NCBI RefSeq assembly: GCF_000255495.1
Contig: NZ_AHYZ01000130.1
Location: 1 to 46,578 of the forward strand
From: Liquorilactobacillus vini DSM 20605
Lineage (GTDB): Bacteria > Bacillota > Bacilli > Lactobacillales > Lactobacillaceae
Reading direction: 5' to 3'
Length of the DNA stretch: 46,578 nt
Part shown: piece by piece, positions 36,533-45,502 of the stretch
Numbering within the stretch: the first letter of the stretch is position 1
How the letters are laid out: each line of letters begins with the position of its first letter
Program-made: the position numbers and the translations under genes
The notes under the pieces: model-generated
Told to the model about the DNA's origin: nothing
Database searches by the model: none
What the model saw: only the letters and a program-made list of their open reading frames with translations

Positions 36533-36670
36533 TTATAAGACTCAGCTGAGCTTTTTTTATATGATTCTTGAACTTACTATGTTACTTCATAAGCGTATTT
36601 AAGTTTTAAACTCGTATTAAGTCCCAAATCAGTTGGGTTTAGATGCTTAAATTTCAGGTCCTTTAATATA

Positions 36671-36710
36671 TAAAAAAACTGATATTGGTTTTGCATTTCA
36701 CCAATATCAG
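36671..36710 (-). terminator. Terminator of the Cof-type HAD gene
   Basis: On the minus strand, CTGATATTGGT and ACCAATATCAG form an 11-bp stem followed by a run of seven T residues. It lies about 80 bp after the HAD stop codon. Confidence 0.85.
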
Positions 36711-36787
36711 CCAGCAGCGAGCTTTTTTTAAAAAGGAAATTAACCCAAGTTATTATCACGCTCAGGCAAACCAAATATTTCAACTGA

Positions 36788-37597
36788 TCAATCTAATTGG
36801 AGTTTTTCCTGTAAAAAATTTGCTAAGCCATCGTGAGCATTGTCAAGCGGGGTAATCTCATCAGCAGCTTTTTTTAAAGCGCTGGTGCCATTTTGCATTA
36901 CAACCCCGAGACCAGCATATTCAATCATTTCTTGATCATTATGTTCGTCGCCAAAGGCCAGAATATTTTGTCGCTTGATACCTAAATTCTTAGCTAAATA
37001 AGCTAGCCCAAAAGCTTTATCGATTCCATGTGGTTCTAATTCGATGATTGGTGAATCACCACCCCAGACGCCGACATTAACATAGCTACCAAAACTAGCT
37101 TTTAACCAGTGAGCAATTTTAGTTTCTTGAGCCTTTTCAACTAATAAAGTCACTGCGGCAGGATCAGACTTTAAACTAGATTTTTTTAAAATCTGTTGTT
37201 CACTGACCTGGGCTGGGAAAAAGTTTGATTTTAAGTTTTGCGGTTGGTCGATCAGTAATGACTCTTTTGCTTCTGCAGCAATTACCTTGATGCCAATTTT
37301 TTGTTTTTGATCAAGTAACTCACTGATAATTTCGCGCGGAAAAGTTTTTTGGTATTCTTTTTTCCAATGGAAATGTGGAATATGACCAAGTGCACCATTG
37401 AAATTGATCATGGGAGTCTTCAATTTTAATTCATCATAATAATTTGCTGATAGTCGATATGGTCGGCCCGTCACGATTGTAACTAGATGACCGGCTGCCT
37501 GAGCTTTTTTGAGAACGATTTTGGTTTTGCTGGTGATTTGAGCTTGTGGATTAAGAGTTGTTCCATCAAGATCAAGAGCAATCAATTTGGGTTGCAT
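36788..37597 (-). CDS. Cof-type HAD hydrolase
   Basis: This is a cytoplasmic sugar-phosphate or flavin-nucleotide phosphatase of the HAD IIB subfamily. The 269-residue protein has motif I LIALDLDGTTLN, motif II VTGRPY, a C2 cap domain, and motifs III-IV around KAFGLAYLAKNLG and LAFGDEHNDQEMIEYAG. The ATG at 37597 is chosen because GTGAGG lies 8 nt upstream; the ATG at 37651 has no binding site and adds 18 residues foreign to the family. Substrate is not predictable. Confidence 0.92.
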   Translation of the reverse strand: MQPKLIALDLDGTTLNPQAQITSKTKIVLKKAQAAGHLVTIVTGRPYRLSANYYDELKLKTPMINFNGALGHIPHFHWKKEYQKTFPREIISELLDQKQKIGIKVIAAEAKESLLIDQPQNLKSNFFPAQVSEQQILKKSSLKSDPAAVTLLVEKAQETKIAHWLKASFGSYVNVGVWGGDSPIIELEPHGIDKAFGLAYLAKNLGIKRQNILAFGDEHNDQEMIEYAGLGVVMQNGTSALKKAADEITPLDNAHDGLANFLQEKLQLD

Positions 37598-37724
37598 GAC
37601 ATTTACCTCACTAAATTTAAACGTTAACTTATGAATTTTAAGATAACACAAAAACTAGTTATTTACTAGAGATTACTTGGTTTTTCGTTGTATAATGTAA
37701 ACATCATAAATTGGAGGTTACAAG

Positions 37725-38480
37725 ATGATTAATGTTGTGCAAAAAGCCGTTAAGGGCATTCCTCTCTTGGAATTAACCAGGGCTGAACTTGCTAATGAAT
37801 CCTTGCCGTTAGTTTTCTTTTATCATGGGTGGACTGGTTGCAAGGAAAAAGTTTTGACCCAGGGCTATGAATTGGCTAAGAAAAACTTTCGGGTCATTTT
37901 GCCTGATGCCCTTTATCATGGGCAAAGACAAGTTAATGGTCCAGCTGACGGCCATTTTCTTGAATTTTGGCAAATCGTTGCCAATTCAGTCAAAGAATTT
38001 CCAATTTTAGTTAAGGCTTATCAAGACCAAGTTGGAATTGCTCGGCAGCAAATTGGTGTAAGTGGCCTCTCAATGGGTGGCATTACAACTTGTGCATTGT
38101 TGAAGGTCTATCCGCAAATTACTGCAGCTGTCTGTTTAATGGGATCTCCGTGCCCAGTAGCTTTTGCACGTCAACTGATTGCTAAGTTGCCTGGAATGGA
38201 TCAGTTAGATCCAAAATATGTTGATGCGCAGCTGGAGCAATTAGCAATTATTGATTTATCACGTGAACCACAAAAAATTGCTGGTCGACCAGTTCATTTT
38301 TGGCATGGTACAGCTGATGAAATGGTCCCTTATCAGCCAACTAAGGATTTTTATGAACGAATCAAAGATCATTCTTATGCAACAAAGGTCACTTTTACGA
38401 CAACTCAAAATGCTAAACATAAAGTATCCTATGCAACAACCGTTGAAATGGCTCAAAAATTTCAGAAATATTTTAAGTAA
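37725..38480 (+). CDS. Alpha/beta hydrolase, YitV-like esterase
   Basis: This is a cytoplasmic esterase or prolyl-oligopeptidase-type hydrolase of unknown substrate. The 251-residue protein has FYHGWTGCKEK, LPDALYHGQRQ, the nucleophile elbow GLSMGG, the acid region WHGTADEMVPY and the catalytic His near AKHKVS. There is no signal peptide. TTGGAGG precedes the ATG, and a consensus TATAAT at 37691-37696 probably belongs to its promoter. The next gene starts 19 bp downstream, suggesting an operon with the DUF59 gene. Confidence 0.88.
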   Translation: MINVVQKAVKGIPLLELTRAELANESLPLVFFYHGWTGCKEKVLTQGYELAKKNFRVILPDALYHGQRQVNGPADGHFLEFWQIVANSVKEFPILVKAYQDQVGIARQQIGVSGLSMGGITTCALLKVYPQITAAVCLMGSPCPVAFARQLIAKLPGMDQLDPKYVDAQLEQLAIIDLSREPQKIAGRPVHFWHGTADEMVPYQPTKDFYERIKDHSYATKVTFTTTQNAKHKVSYATTVEMAQKFQKYFK

Positions 38481-38498
38481 TTGAAGGAGAGAAGGATC

Positions 38499-38822
38499 AT
38501 GGCTGAAAAAAGAACGGCAGAAGAAATTAAAGATGAGATCCTTGATAAATTAGAAGATGTGGTTGATCCCGAATTAGGGATCGATATTGTTAACTTAGGC
38601 TTGGTTTATGAAGTTGATTTGGATCAAGCTGGTTTATGCAAAATCAAGATGACTTTGACGACAATTGGCTGTCCACTGACAGATATTTTAGCAGAGATGG
38701 TGGAAAGAGCCCTGCAGCCAATTCCAGAAATCAAACAGGTGGATGTTAAATTTGTTTGGGAACCGGCATGGACAATTGATCGAATGACGAGATATGCCAA
38801 AATGGCTTTGGGAATTCATTAA
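38499..38822 (+). CDS. DUF59/MIP18 family metal-sulfur cluster assembly factor
   Basis: The 107-residue protein belongs to the SufT/PaaD-like DUF59 family implicated in Fe-S maturation. It has the signature DVVDPELGIDIVNLGLVYEV and the conserved cysteine in TTIGCPLTD, then VKFVWEPAW and a short C-terminal helix. The ATG at 38499 is chosen for AAGGAG about 11 nt upstream; the in-frame ATG at 38481 is too close to the upstream stop. No suf genes lie in this window. Confidence 0.92.
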   Translation: MAEKRTAEEIKDEILDKLEDVVDPELGIDIVNLGLVYEVDLDQAGLCKIKMTLTTIGCPLTDILAEMVERALQPIPEIKQVDVKFVWEPAWTIDRMTRYAKMALGIH

Positions 38823-38847
38823 ATTATAGAAATCGGGTAGATCGGCT

Positions 38848-39819
38848 TTGAAAAATCGCATCTGGTTAATGGTATATACTGCTTTACTGGCTTTTCTGAG
38901 TGTATTTATCTTTTTCAAAATTCAGGAAAGAGATTTGATTATTCAATTAAATAACCATAATTTATCACAAGATGCCTATCAAATTAAATTTAGAGATAAA
39001 TTAACAATTGCAGCGTTTGAAAACAAACTTAGCAATAGCTCAAAACTGACAAATTTACAGGTTCATTTTCAAGTCCGTAATAAAAAAATTACTTATTTTT
39101 GGGGGAAGGGTGATTATGCGGTCCCTCCCATCTTGAAAGGTAGTTTTTTTTCGACTAAGGATTTAAAATCTGACTTGCCAGTGGCAGTGGTTGGCAAAGA
39201 TTGGCAAAAAAAATTATATAAACCTAAAGATCAAAGCTATTTGCATTATGAAGGTCATTATTACCCAGTTTTAGGAGTGATGGGTGATAAATTTAGTTCG
39301 AGCCTTGACCAACAGATTTTTATGATACCTAGTTTACAACAAAGGGAAAAAATGCTAGTTAGCCATTTTCGGGTGATTGTTGATGGAAAAAGAAATTTAA
39401 AAGCTAAGACACTAACAACAATTTTAGGAAATGTGCAAGTCAAACGTCTGCATACTAAGCAAATTTTTATTTCTCAAAAGACTTGGATTGCTTCACATGG
39501 GATTGAATTGTTTGGTTTAGTTTTAGTGATGATCAGCTTTATCTTGGCAGCAGTATTTTGGCGTTTTTTTGCCGCCCACCGTTACCGTCAGGCCCGTTTC
39601 TTACAAAAAGGACTTTCGGTTTTTATCTTTGAAGAGTGGGAAAATTTTGCTTTATTGGCTGGACTGGGGTTGATTTTTGGCTCTTGGTTCGGATTAGTCT
39701 TGTTCAAGAGTAATAGTTATTTGGGCTTACTGATTTATGAATTGTTTGGATTTTTATTGAGCAACATCTATTTGATTTTTAGTTTGAAAAAATCATTGAC
39801 CAAGGAGGACCACTCTTGA
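38848..39819 (+). CDS. Orphan FtsX/MacB-like membrane protein
   Basis: The 323-residue protein has one N-terminal transmembrane helix (about 5-23), an extracytoplasmic domain (about 25-205) and about three C-terminal helices. The middle part, PPILKGSFFSTKDLKSD then VAVVGKDWQKKLY and YYPVLGVMG, resembles the MacB periplasmic core of ABC-type permeases, but the sequence is divergent and no ATPase gene is adjacent. I infer a lone FtsX/MacB-type permease subunit or derived surface protein. The start is a TTG at 38848 with a weak site. It overlaps the rRNA methylase gene by 4 bp, so the two are co-expressed. Confidence 0.72.
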   Translation: MKNRIWLMVYTALLAFLSVFIFFKIQERDLIIQLNNHNLSQDAYQIKFRDKLTIAAFENKLSNSSKLTNLQVHFQVRNKKITYFWGKGDYAVPPILKGSFFSTKDLKSDLPVAVVGKDWQKKLYKPKDQSYLHYEGHYYPVLGVMGDKFSSSLDQQIFMIPSLQQREKMLVSHFRVIVDGKRNLKAKTLTTILGNVQVKRLHTKQIFISQKTWIASHGIELFGLVLVMISFILAAVFWRFFAAHRYRQARFLQKGLSVFIFEEWENFALLAGLGLIFGSWFGLVLFKSNSYLGLLIYELFGFLLSNIYLIFSLKKSLTKEDHS

Positions 39820-41204
39820 ATTTACCAGTAAAGTTTATTGAAAAATATCAGCAGCTGCTTGGTGAAGAAGCAACTGCTTTTTTAACGAGTTTACAATCAG
39901 GGAAGGTGCAAAAGGGGTTTCGCTTAAATCCACTCAAGCCTAATTTTAAACAGGTTAGAACTGATTTAAGCCGGCCATTAAACTATGTGGCAACCGGTTA
40001 TTTAGGAGCTATAACTGGCCGTTCACTGGAACATCAAACTGGTTATCTCTACAGTCAAGAGCCGAGTGCCATGTACGTCGCAGAAGCGGCCGCGGTTCAG
40101 CCAGGCGAATGTATCTTAGACCTCTGCGCTGCTCCAGGTGGCAAGTCGACGCAATTAGCTGGCAAGCTGCAGGGACAAGGATTGTTGGTTGCCAATGAGA
40201 TTGATGCCAAGCGGGCGAGAGTTCTAGCAGAGAATCTTGAGCGAACGGGTGCAACTAATGTGCAAATTCTTAACGAACAGCCAGCTAAGTTAATTAAGAA
40301 ATTTAAAGGCTTTTTCGATAAAGTTTTAGTTGATGCTCCTTGTTCAGGTGAGGGAATGTTTCGCAAGGATCCAGCTGCGATTACTTATTGGTCAGTCGAC
40401 TATCCGCGTGAATGTGCTAACCGACAGCGCGAGATTTTAAAGAGTGCTTGGCAATTACTGAAACCAGGTGGTCAGTTGATTTATTCAACTTGTACTTTTG
40501 CCCCCGAAGAAGATGAACAGATTGCCGCTTGGTTATTAGCTGAATATCCGACTTTGAAGCTGTTACCTTTGAAAAAATATTCTGGTATGGATAACGGTCG
40601 ACCTGAATTTGCTGACGGTCGAGCTGAACTAACTAGGGCAGTGCGGCTGTTTCCTCATCATTTTCAAGGAGAGGGACATTTTATTGCCAAGTTTCAAGAT
40701 ACTCAACCACAGCCAGGGCGCAGATTAAAAAGGGCTAAGAAGAGATCGAATCAGATTTTCCGTGCTTTAAGTCCAAATGAGCAGGGCTATTGGCGGGAAT
40801 TTTGTCAATTGCAATTTGGCCGACAATTATTCAAGTCCGTGGATTTGCGAGTTTTAAATGATAAGCTTTATTATGTAAATCATAATTGGCCAGAATTGAC
40901 GGGGTTACGAGTTGTTCGTCCTGGTTTAGAATTAGGGGTCTTTAAAAAGAAACGTTTTGAGCCAGCTTATGGATTTGCTTTGAGTTTAAATCCGGCTTTT
41001 TGCCAGCGGGTGATTGAATTATCTCTTGATCAGTGGAATCAATATGTTCAAGGTCAACCATTGCAATTATCCTCAAACAAGCAACCAAATGGCTGGTACT
41101 TGCTGACCTGTCAGCAGAAAGCTTTTAGTTTTGGCAAAGTTGCCAATCAGGTTTTGAAAAATTATTTTCCTAAGGGTTTGCGTTTGCGTTATGGTCAACG
41201 GTAA
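39816..41204 (+). CDS. 16S rRNA m5C methyltransferase, RsmF/NSUN family
   Basis: This enzyme methylates a cytosine in rRNA using SAM. The 462-residue protein has an N-terminal domain (FIEKYQQLLGEEATAFLTSL), the SAM-binding motif DLCAAPGGKSTQLAG, the catalytic PCSGEGMFRKDP and STCTF cysteine motifs, and a C-terminal RNA-binding domain of the RsmF/YebU type. The start is a TTG at 39816 with AAGGAGG 7 nt upstream. RsmF is preferred to RsmB because the N-terminal NusB-like domain is absent and a C-terminal extension is present. Confidence 0.92.
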   Translation: MNLPVKFIEKYQQLLGEEATAFLTSLQSGKVQKGFRLNPLKPNFKQVRTDLSRPLNYVATGYLGAITGRSLEHQTGYLYSQEPSAMYVAEAAAVQPGECILDLCAAPGGKSTQLAGKLQGQGLLVANEIDAKRARVLAENLERTGATNVQILNEQPAKLIKKFKGFFDKVLVDAPCSGEGMFRKDPAAITYWSVDYPRECANRQREILKSAWQLLKPGGQLIYSTCTFAPEEDEQIAAWLLAEYPTLKLLPLKKYSGMDNGRPEFADGRAELTRAVRLFPHHFQGEGHFIAKFQDTQPQPGRRLKRAKKRSNQIFRALSPNEQGYWREFCQLQFGRQLFKSVDLRVLNDKLYYVNHNWPELTGLRVVRPGLELGVFKKKRFEPAYGFALSLNPAFCQRVIELSLDQWNQYVQGQPLQLSSNKQPNGWYLLTCQQKAFSFGKVANQVLKNYFPKGLRLRYGQR

Positions 41205-41250
41205 TTATTCGAAAATTTTTAGGAGGAAAATCAAACTTTTTTGACTAGAA

Positions 41251-41330
41251 TTGAGATAACTAAAAGCTCATCAAGCAAGTTATTATTTTTAGTAATTATT
41301 ATTGAAATATGTTATCTTAAATAATATGCT
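41251..41330 (+). promoter_or_regulatory. MDR gene promoter with inverted-repeat operator candidate
   Basis: TTGAAA (41302-41307), a 17-bp spacer and TATGCT (41325-41330) form the promoter. GTTATCTTAA (41311-41320) sits inside the spacer and matches, as a reverse complement with one mismatch, TTGAGATAAC at 41251-41260, 50 bp upstream. The position suits a repressor operator pair. Confidence 0.5.
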
Positions 41331-41357
41331 TACTTTTAATAAATGGAGGATGTTTTA

Positions 41358-42299
41358 ATGAAAGCAATTGGATTTAATCATTATGGATCAGCACAGGAGT
41401 TGCAAATGATTGATTTGCCAGTACCACAACCAGGTGACCATCAAGTGGTGGTAAAGCTCAAAGCCACTTCGATCAATCCAATTGATTGGAAGACTCGTCA
41501 AGGTTACTTGCAAAAAATGTTTGCTTGGGAGTTTCCAATTGTTGTTGGTTGGGATGCAGCTGGCATTATTACTGAAGTTGGTCAGCATGTCACAGCTTGG
41601 CAGGTTGGTGATGAAGTCCTGGCACGACCTGCAACAACGCCGCGCGGAACATATGCTGAGTACACTCTCGTCGATCAAGATTTACTAGCTCGCAAACCGC
41701 AAAATATTTCCTTTGATCAAGCTGCTGCCTTACCACTGGCAGGTTTAACAGCCTGGCAAGCTTTGTTTGAAGCTGGTAAATTAACGGCAGGGCAAAAAGT
41801 TTTAATTCAAGCTGGTGCTGGCGGTGTTGGCAGTTATGCAATTCAATTTGCAAAAGTTTGCGGTGCAGAAGTTTGGACAACTGCTAGCCAGCGACATGCT
41901 GATTTGTTGAAAAGTTTGGGGGCTGATCAAGTTATTGATTATCACCAACCAGCTGAACTTGCACGGCTAAAAGATTTTGACCTAGTTTTTGATACTTTAG
42001 GCGGTCACAATCAGTTGATGGCCTTTGATTGGTTAACAAGCGGTGGTAAGTTGATTTCAATTGCGGGTGAGGCGGAACAAAGTGCTAAACGAGCAGTTCA
42101 AAAGCAAATTGAATTTAAATCAATTTGGTTGCGTCCTGATGGTCAGCAGTTGCAAAAAATTGTTCAACTAATGTCAACTGGTGTCGTCAAATCTCAAATT
42201 GGCAAAGTTTTGCCATTTTCATTGAGCAATTTGATAGCTGCGCACGAATTAAGTGAAACTAAGCATACTACGGGTAAAATCGTAATCAGCTTTAACTAG
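41358..42299 (+). CDS. Zinc-independent MDR family oxidoreductase (quinone reductase-like)
   Basis: This is a medium-chain NAD(P)H-dependent oxidoreductase, cytoplasmic. The 313-residue protein has KATSINPIDWKTRQGY, the family's GWDAAGIITEVG, LPLAGLTAWQALFEA and the Rossmann motif AGAGGVGSYAIQFAK; it lacks the Cys/His zinc ligands of alcohol dehydrogenases. It resembles quinone oxidoreductase or enoyl reductase-type members. The ATG at 41358 has GGAGGATG upstream, chosen over an in-frame ATG at 41343. It is monocistronic between its own promoter and a strong terminator. Confidence 0.92.
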   Translation: MKAIGFNHYGSAQELQMIDLPVPQPGDHQVVVKLKATSINPIDWKTRQGYLQKMFAWEFPIVVGWDAAGIITEVGQHVTAWQVGDEVLARPATTPRGTYAEYTLVDQDLLARKPQNISFDQAAALPLAGLTAWQALFEAGKLTAGQKVLIQAGAGGVGSYAIQFAKVCGAEVWTTASQRHADLLKSLGADQVIDYHQPAELARLKDFDLVFDTLGGHNQLMAFDWLTSGGKLISIAGEAEQSAKRAVQKQIEFKSIWLRPDGQQLQKIVQLMSTGVVKSQIGKVLPFSLSNLIAAHELSETKHTTGKIVISFN

Positions 42300-42310
42300 G
42301 AATTTTTGTT

Positions 42311-42360
42311 ACTTAAAGAGCGACTGGGAAAAAGTTTTTCCTAGTCGCTCTTTAAGTTTT
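42311..42360. terminator. Bidirectional terminator between the MDR gene and the mevalonate operon
   Basis: ACTTAAAGAGCGACTGGGAAAAA and its complement near 42335-42357 form a long, almost perfect hairpin with T-rich or A-rich flanks on both sides. It serves both convergent units. Confidence 0.9.
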
Positions 42361-42364
42361 TAAA

Positions 42365-43402
42365 TTATGGTTTGGTTTGAATTTGCTGGCGAAAGTTCTC
42401 TAAGGCAACTGATAGGACATAAGGAACCTGGCGTAAATCAGCAACTGTTCGGCAACCCAGTAAAGTCATTAATGAGCGCAACTGGGATTTAAACTGCTCA
42501 ATCAGTTCAATTGAGCCACTAACGCCCTTTTTGATCATTGTATGCAAGAAAAGACCGGAAATTCCAACATTATCAGCACCTAAGATGAGACACTTGACAA
42601 TGTCCAGTGCCGTTCTGATTCCTCCAGAAGCGGTAAAAGAGAAATCAGCAGCATAAGCTTGACTTGCAAGTAAAGTTTCAGCTGTTGTTAAGCCAAAATC
42701 ATTTAGTAAGGCAAAATCTTTAGCTGGGCGACGCTGATTTTCAATTTGTGCAAAATTTGTTCCGCCGCGGCCAGACAAATCAACATAGCGAACTCCAAGC
42801 TTTTTCAATTGTTTAAAAGTTGTCGGCCGAATACCAAAGCCAACCTCTTTGACGATCACCGGTACATTTAACCACTTGATAATTTCTTGTAAATTTTTCT
42901 CCCAATAAAATGAACGATCTCCCTCAGGCATAATCAGTTCTTGGGCAGCATTCAAATGGATTTCCAAGATATCAGCTTGCAGCATCGTGACAGCTTTTTG
43001 AGCAGCGGCCAAACCATGACTGGCACCTAAGTTGCCAATCACAATCCCTTGGGGAATTTTTTGGCGCACGATTGAAAAAGTTGATGCTAATTCAGGATAT
43101 TTGATGGCAATACTTTGTGATCCGGTTGCCATTGGGATGCCAGTAGTAGCCGCAACTTCAGCTAATTGAGCATTTAATTTGGCGGTTTCTAAACTGCCAC
43201 CTGACATGGCATTGATAAAGAAAGGAACGCTGATTTTTTTCCCAGCCAAAGTGGTTGTCAGCGAAACTTCATCCTTGGAAATTTCCGGTAAGTTAGTTGG
43301 CAGGAGACGAATATCTGCTAATCCATTTTGAGCTTGTGGCTGATAAAATTTTTCAGCTAAAAAAACATGTTCGTCTTTACGATGAGAATGTTGTTTATCC
43401 AT
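42365..43402 (-). CDS. fni: Type 2 isopentenyl-diphosphate isomerase
   Basis: This FMN-dependent enzyme interconverts IPP and DMAPP and completes the mevalonate route. The 345-residue protein has HRKDEHVFLAEKFY at the N-terminus, MSGGSLETAKLNAQLA, GNLGASHG, the EIHLNAAQE region, VKEVGFGIRPTT, the DLSGRGGTNFA loop and TASGGIRTALDI for FMN binding. The ATG at 43402 has AAAGGA 10 nt upstream and is preferred to the ATG at 43429, which overlaps the upstream gene. It is the last gene of the operon and ends at a strong terminator. Confidence 0.95.
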   Translation of the reverse strand: MDKQHSHRKDEHVFLAEKFYQPQAQNGLADIRLLPTNLPEISKDEVSLTTTLAGKKISVPFFINAMSGGSLETAKLNAQLAEVAATTGIPMATGSQSIAIKYPELASTFSIVRQKIPQGIVIGNLGASHGLAAAQKAVTMLQADILEIHLNAAQELIMPEGDRSFYWEKNLQEIIKWLNVPVIVKEVGFGIRPTTFKQLKKLGVRYVDLSGRGGTNFAQIENQRRPAKDFALLNDFGLTTAETLLASQAYAADFSFTASGGIRTALDIVKCLILGADNVGISGLFLHTMIKKGVSGSIELIEQFKSQLRSLMTLLGCRTVADLRQVPYVLSVALENFRQQIQTKP

Positions 43403-43425
43403 CGGACGCCAATCCTTTCTAAAAA

Positions 43426-44499
43426 TCAATCAAGTACGTGATGAACGTGGAGGTCGAGCTGCTCGATTCCAGCTTTTTGCCAAGCTGCTAGTAAATTTTT
43501 GGCATTAATTTGCCGATCAATCAATACAATTCCACAATCACCACCACCAGCTCCAGAAGTCTTAGACGCTCCATGATTAGCTTCCGCAGTTTCACATAAT
43601 TTATGCAGCAGTGAGGTTTCAATTTGCACCCCGCTTAAATCACTTAAAGCTCGCAATATTTTCCGATTATAGCGAATCTCTTTTTGAATCAGAGTGAGAC
43701 TTCCCTGGTGGAATCCGGTGATCATTCGTTTAATACAGGCTTTGCTTTCAGTTAAAAAATGTTGGTAGCCTTGGCGTTGATTTGACATTTTCAAACCAAC
43801 CGCATCGACCAAATGAGAGGTCGATGCGGGTGAGCCAGTCCAACCAATCAATAATTTCAGTGAAGCGGGTGGCGTGAGCAATTCGATTTGCAAATCTGGC
43901 CAAGATAAGTCAATTAGTTCAGCTAAGGAATGTTGACGACGCGCCATTTTCAACCACTGGCGATCAAAAGAACGATAGGCGATCCAGCCACCATAAACAC
44001 TGGCTGCAATGTCACCCAAAGAACCATTTCCCTGGATATCCAAATGAGCGATTGCAGCCAGTTTGAATAATTGATTCTTATCCATGGACAAACGATAAAA
44101 TTGACATAAAGCCTTGATTGTCGCAACGGTGACTGCTGCTGAGCTGCCAAGACCGTATTTTTTTCCATCTGGGCTATCTAAATCACTATCAATTCTAAGA
44201 TGGTAGCATCGCATTTGCTTGCCAAGTGATTGAGCATAGTTTTCTGTTAGGCGAATTGCTGACAAAATATAATGAAACGGGTTATCACGGTTATCAAAGA
44301 CCATGTTGTTTCCTTCCCGCTTCCAATAAAGCGAATTTTCTTGGTATTGTTTAGAATAAATTGAACCATAGTCAAAACTTTCTTGGACAGTTACTGTCAC
44401 AAATTGGTTCAATGCTACCAAGATAGCGGGATAGCCGGCTTCAACAACAGCGTATTCACCAGCAATATAGAGTTTCCCCGGAGCTTTGACCGTAATCAA
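43426..44499 (-). CDS. Phosphomevalonate kinase
   Basis: This GHMP kinase phosphorylates mevalonate 5-phosphate. The protein (357 residues from the chosen start) has VKAPGKLYIAGEYAVVEAGY at the N-terminus, the GHMP ATP loop KYGLGSSAAVTVAT and GAGGGDCGIVL near the C-terminus. The start is uncertain: a TTG at 44499 follows GAAGGGA at 9 nt and gives the usual family N-terminus, while an ATG at 44535 overlaps mvaD by 11 bp and has no clear site. The gene lies between mvaD and fni. Confidence 0.94.
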   Translation of the reverse strand: MITVKAPGKLYIAGEYAVVEAGYPAILVALNQFVTVTVQESFDYGSIYSKQYQENSLYWKREGNNMVFDNRDNPFHYILSAIRLTENYAQSLGKQMRCYHLRIDSDLDSPDGKKYGLGSSAAVTVATIKALCQFYRLSMDKNQLFKLAAIAHLDIQGNGSLGDIAASVYGGWIAYRSFDRQWLKMARRQHSLAELIDLSWPDLQIELLTPPASLKLLIGWTGSPASTSHLVDAVGLKMSNQRQGYQHFLTESKACIKRMITGFHQGSLTLIQKEIRYNRKILRALSDLSGVQIETSLLHKLCETAEANHGASKTSGAGGGDCGIVLIDRQINAKNLLAAWQKAGIEQLDLHVHHVLD

Positions 44500-44524
44500 A
44501 AAATCATGTCCCTTCGACAAATAT

Positions 44525-45502
44525 TTATTTCTCATTAATTAATTGAACACCAGGTCCTGGGAATGCTTCAATCAACTGATCAGGAGCAAAGACAGATTGA
44601 AGTGTTTCTTTGATGATTTGACTGTCCTTGTGAGCGCAAAGCACCTTAACATTTGGACCGGCATCTAATGTATAATAACAGCAAATCCCCCTAGTGCGCA
44701 ACTTTTCAACCAAACGCATTGCAACTAGGCTTTGGGGCTCAAAGTAAGAAAATGGCGGTCGGGCGCTTAAATTTAACGCGTGCATTCTCAAGGCATTTGA
44801 TTCCGCCAGTTCTCCAAGCAAGATTAGATCATGAGCTTGGATAGCTTTTTTAGCCTTGAGGAGATCTGCTTGAGTACTTTTGACCCAGGCCGGGTAATAT
44901 GGCGAGGTTTCTACGACCCGTTCCATGCCTTGACGACTAGAAATTTTCTTTTGCTGGCGATTGATGATTACAGCGATCATTTCGATATCCCAGTCAACTT
45001 TTTCTTGCAAAGGAATTGCATAAGAATCTTTATCGGTTGTTCCTGGCAGCCATTCAGCAAAGCCACCATAAATCGAGCGGGTAGCTGAACCTGATCCCCG
45101 GCGCGCCAAACGGGATAAGGCTTGACGTGATAAATTTAAGCCAGCAGCCTGACTAGCAGCTAATGCTAAAGCTGCAAAGGCTGAAGCAGAGGATGCCAAA
45201 CCAGCTGCATTTGGCACATGATTATACGATTTTACTTTTGCAAAAGTTTTTTGCTCACTGCGCTGGCGGACTAAATCTAAAAAGCGACTGATTTTAGTTG
45301 CGCTTTGGCGTTGATCATCAAGCCAGAACTGATCAGCTTTTAAACTCGAATCAAAAACAACAGTTGTGTCAGTATAGAAATGATCAAGTGTCAGTGAAAG
45401 ACTGCCATTCATTGGCAAGATCAGCTGTTGATCTTTTTTCCCCCAATACTTGATCAAAGCAATGTTTGTATGAGCACGTGCACTAGCTTGATGGATTGTC
45501 AT
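44525..45502 (-). CDS. mvaD: Diphosphomevalonate decarboxylase
   Basis: This GHMP-fold enzyme decarboxylates mevalonate 5-diphosphate to IPP. The 325-residue protein has ARAHTNIALIKYWGKKD at the start, GLASSASAFAALALAA for ATP binding, the substrate loop SGSATRSIYGGFAEW and DAGPNVKVLC at the C-terminal domain. AGGAGG precedes the ATG, which overlaps the mvk stop by 4 bp (ATGA), so the two are translationally coupled. Confidence 0.96.
   Translation of the reverse strand: MTIHQASARAHTNIALIKYWGKKDQQLILPMNGSLSLTLDHFYTDTTVVFDSSLKADQFWLDDQRQSATKISRFLDLVRQRSEQKTFAKVKSYNHVPNAAGLASSASAFAALALAASQAAGLNLSRQALSRLARRGSGSATRSIYGGFAEWLPGTTDKDSYAIPLQEKVDWDIEMIAVIINRQQKKISSRQGMERVVETSPYYPAWVKSTQADLLKAKKAIQAHDLILLGELAESNALRMHALNLSARPPFSYFEPQSLVAMRLVEKLRTRGICCYYTLDAGPNVKVLCAHKDSQIIKETLQSVFAPDQLIEAFPGPGVQLINEK

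Noticed and set aside
36541..36550. Palindrome CTCAGCTGAG followed by T residues, considered as a terminator or IS end
   Set aside because: There is no loop in the palindrome and no matching copy on the other side of the transposase fragment.
36577..36783. 68-residue minus-strand ORF in the lysA-HAD gap
   Set aside because: It contains the HAD-gene terminator hairpin, has no ribosome binding site of note and resembles no family; probably non-coding.
41220..41325. Possible 27-codon peptide beginning TTG after AGGAGG downstream of the rRNA methylase
   Set aside because: The spacing from AGGAGG is too long, and the frame runs through the MDR promoter and operator candidate.
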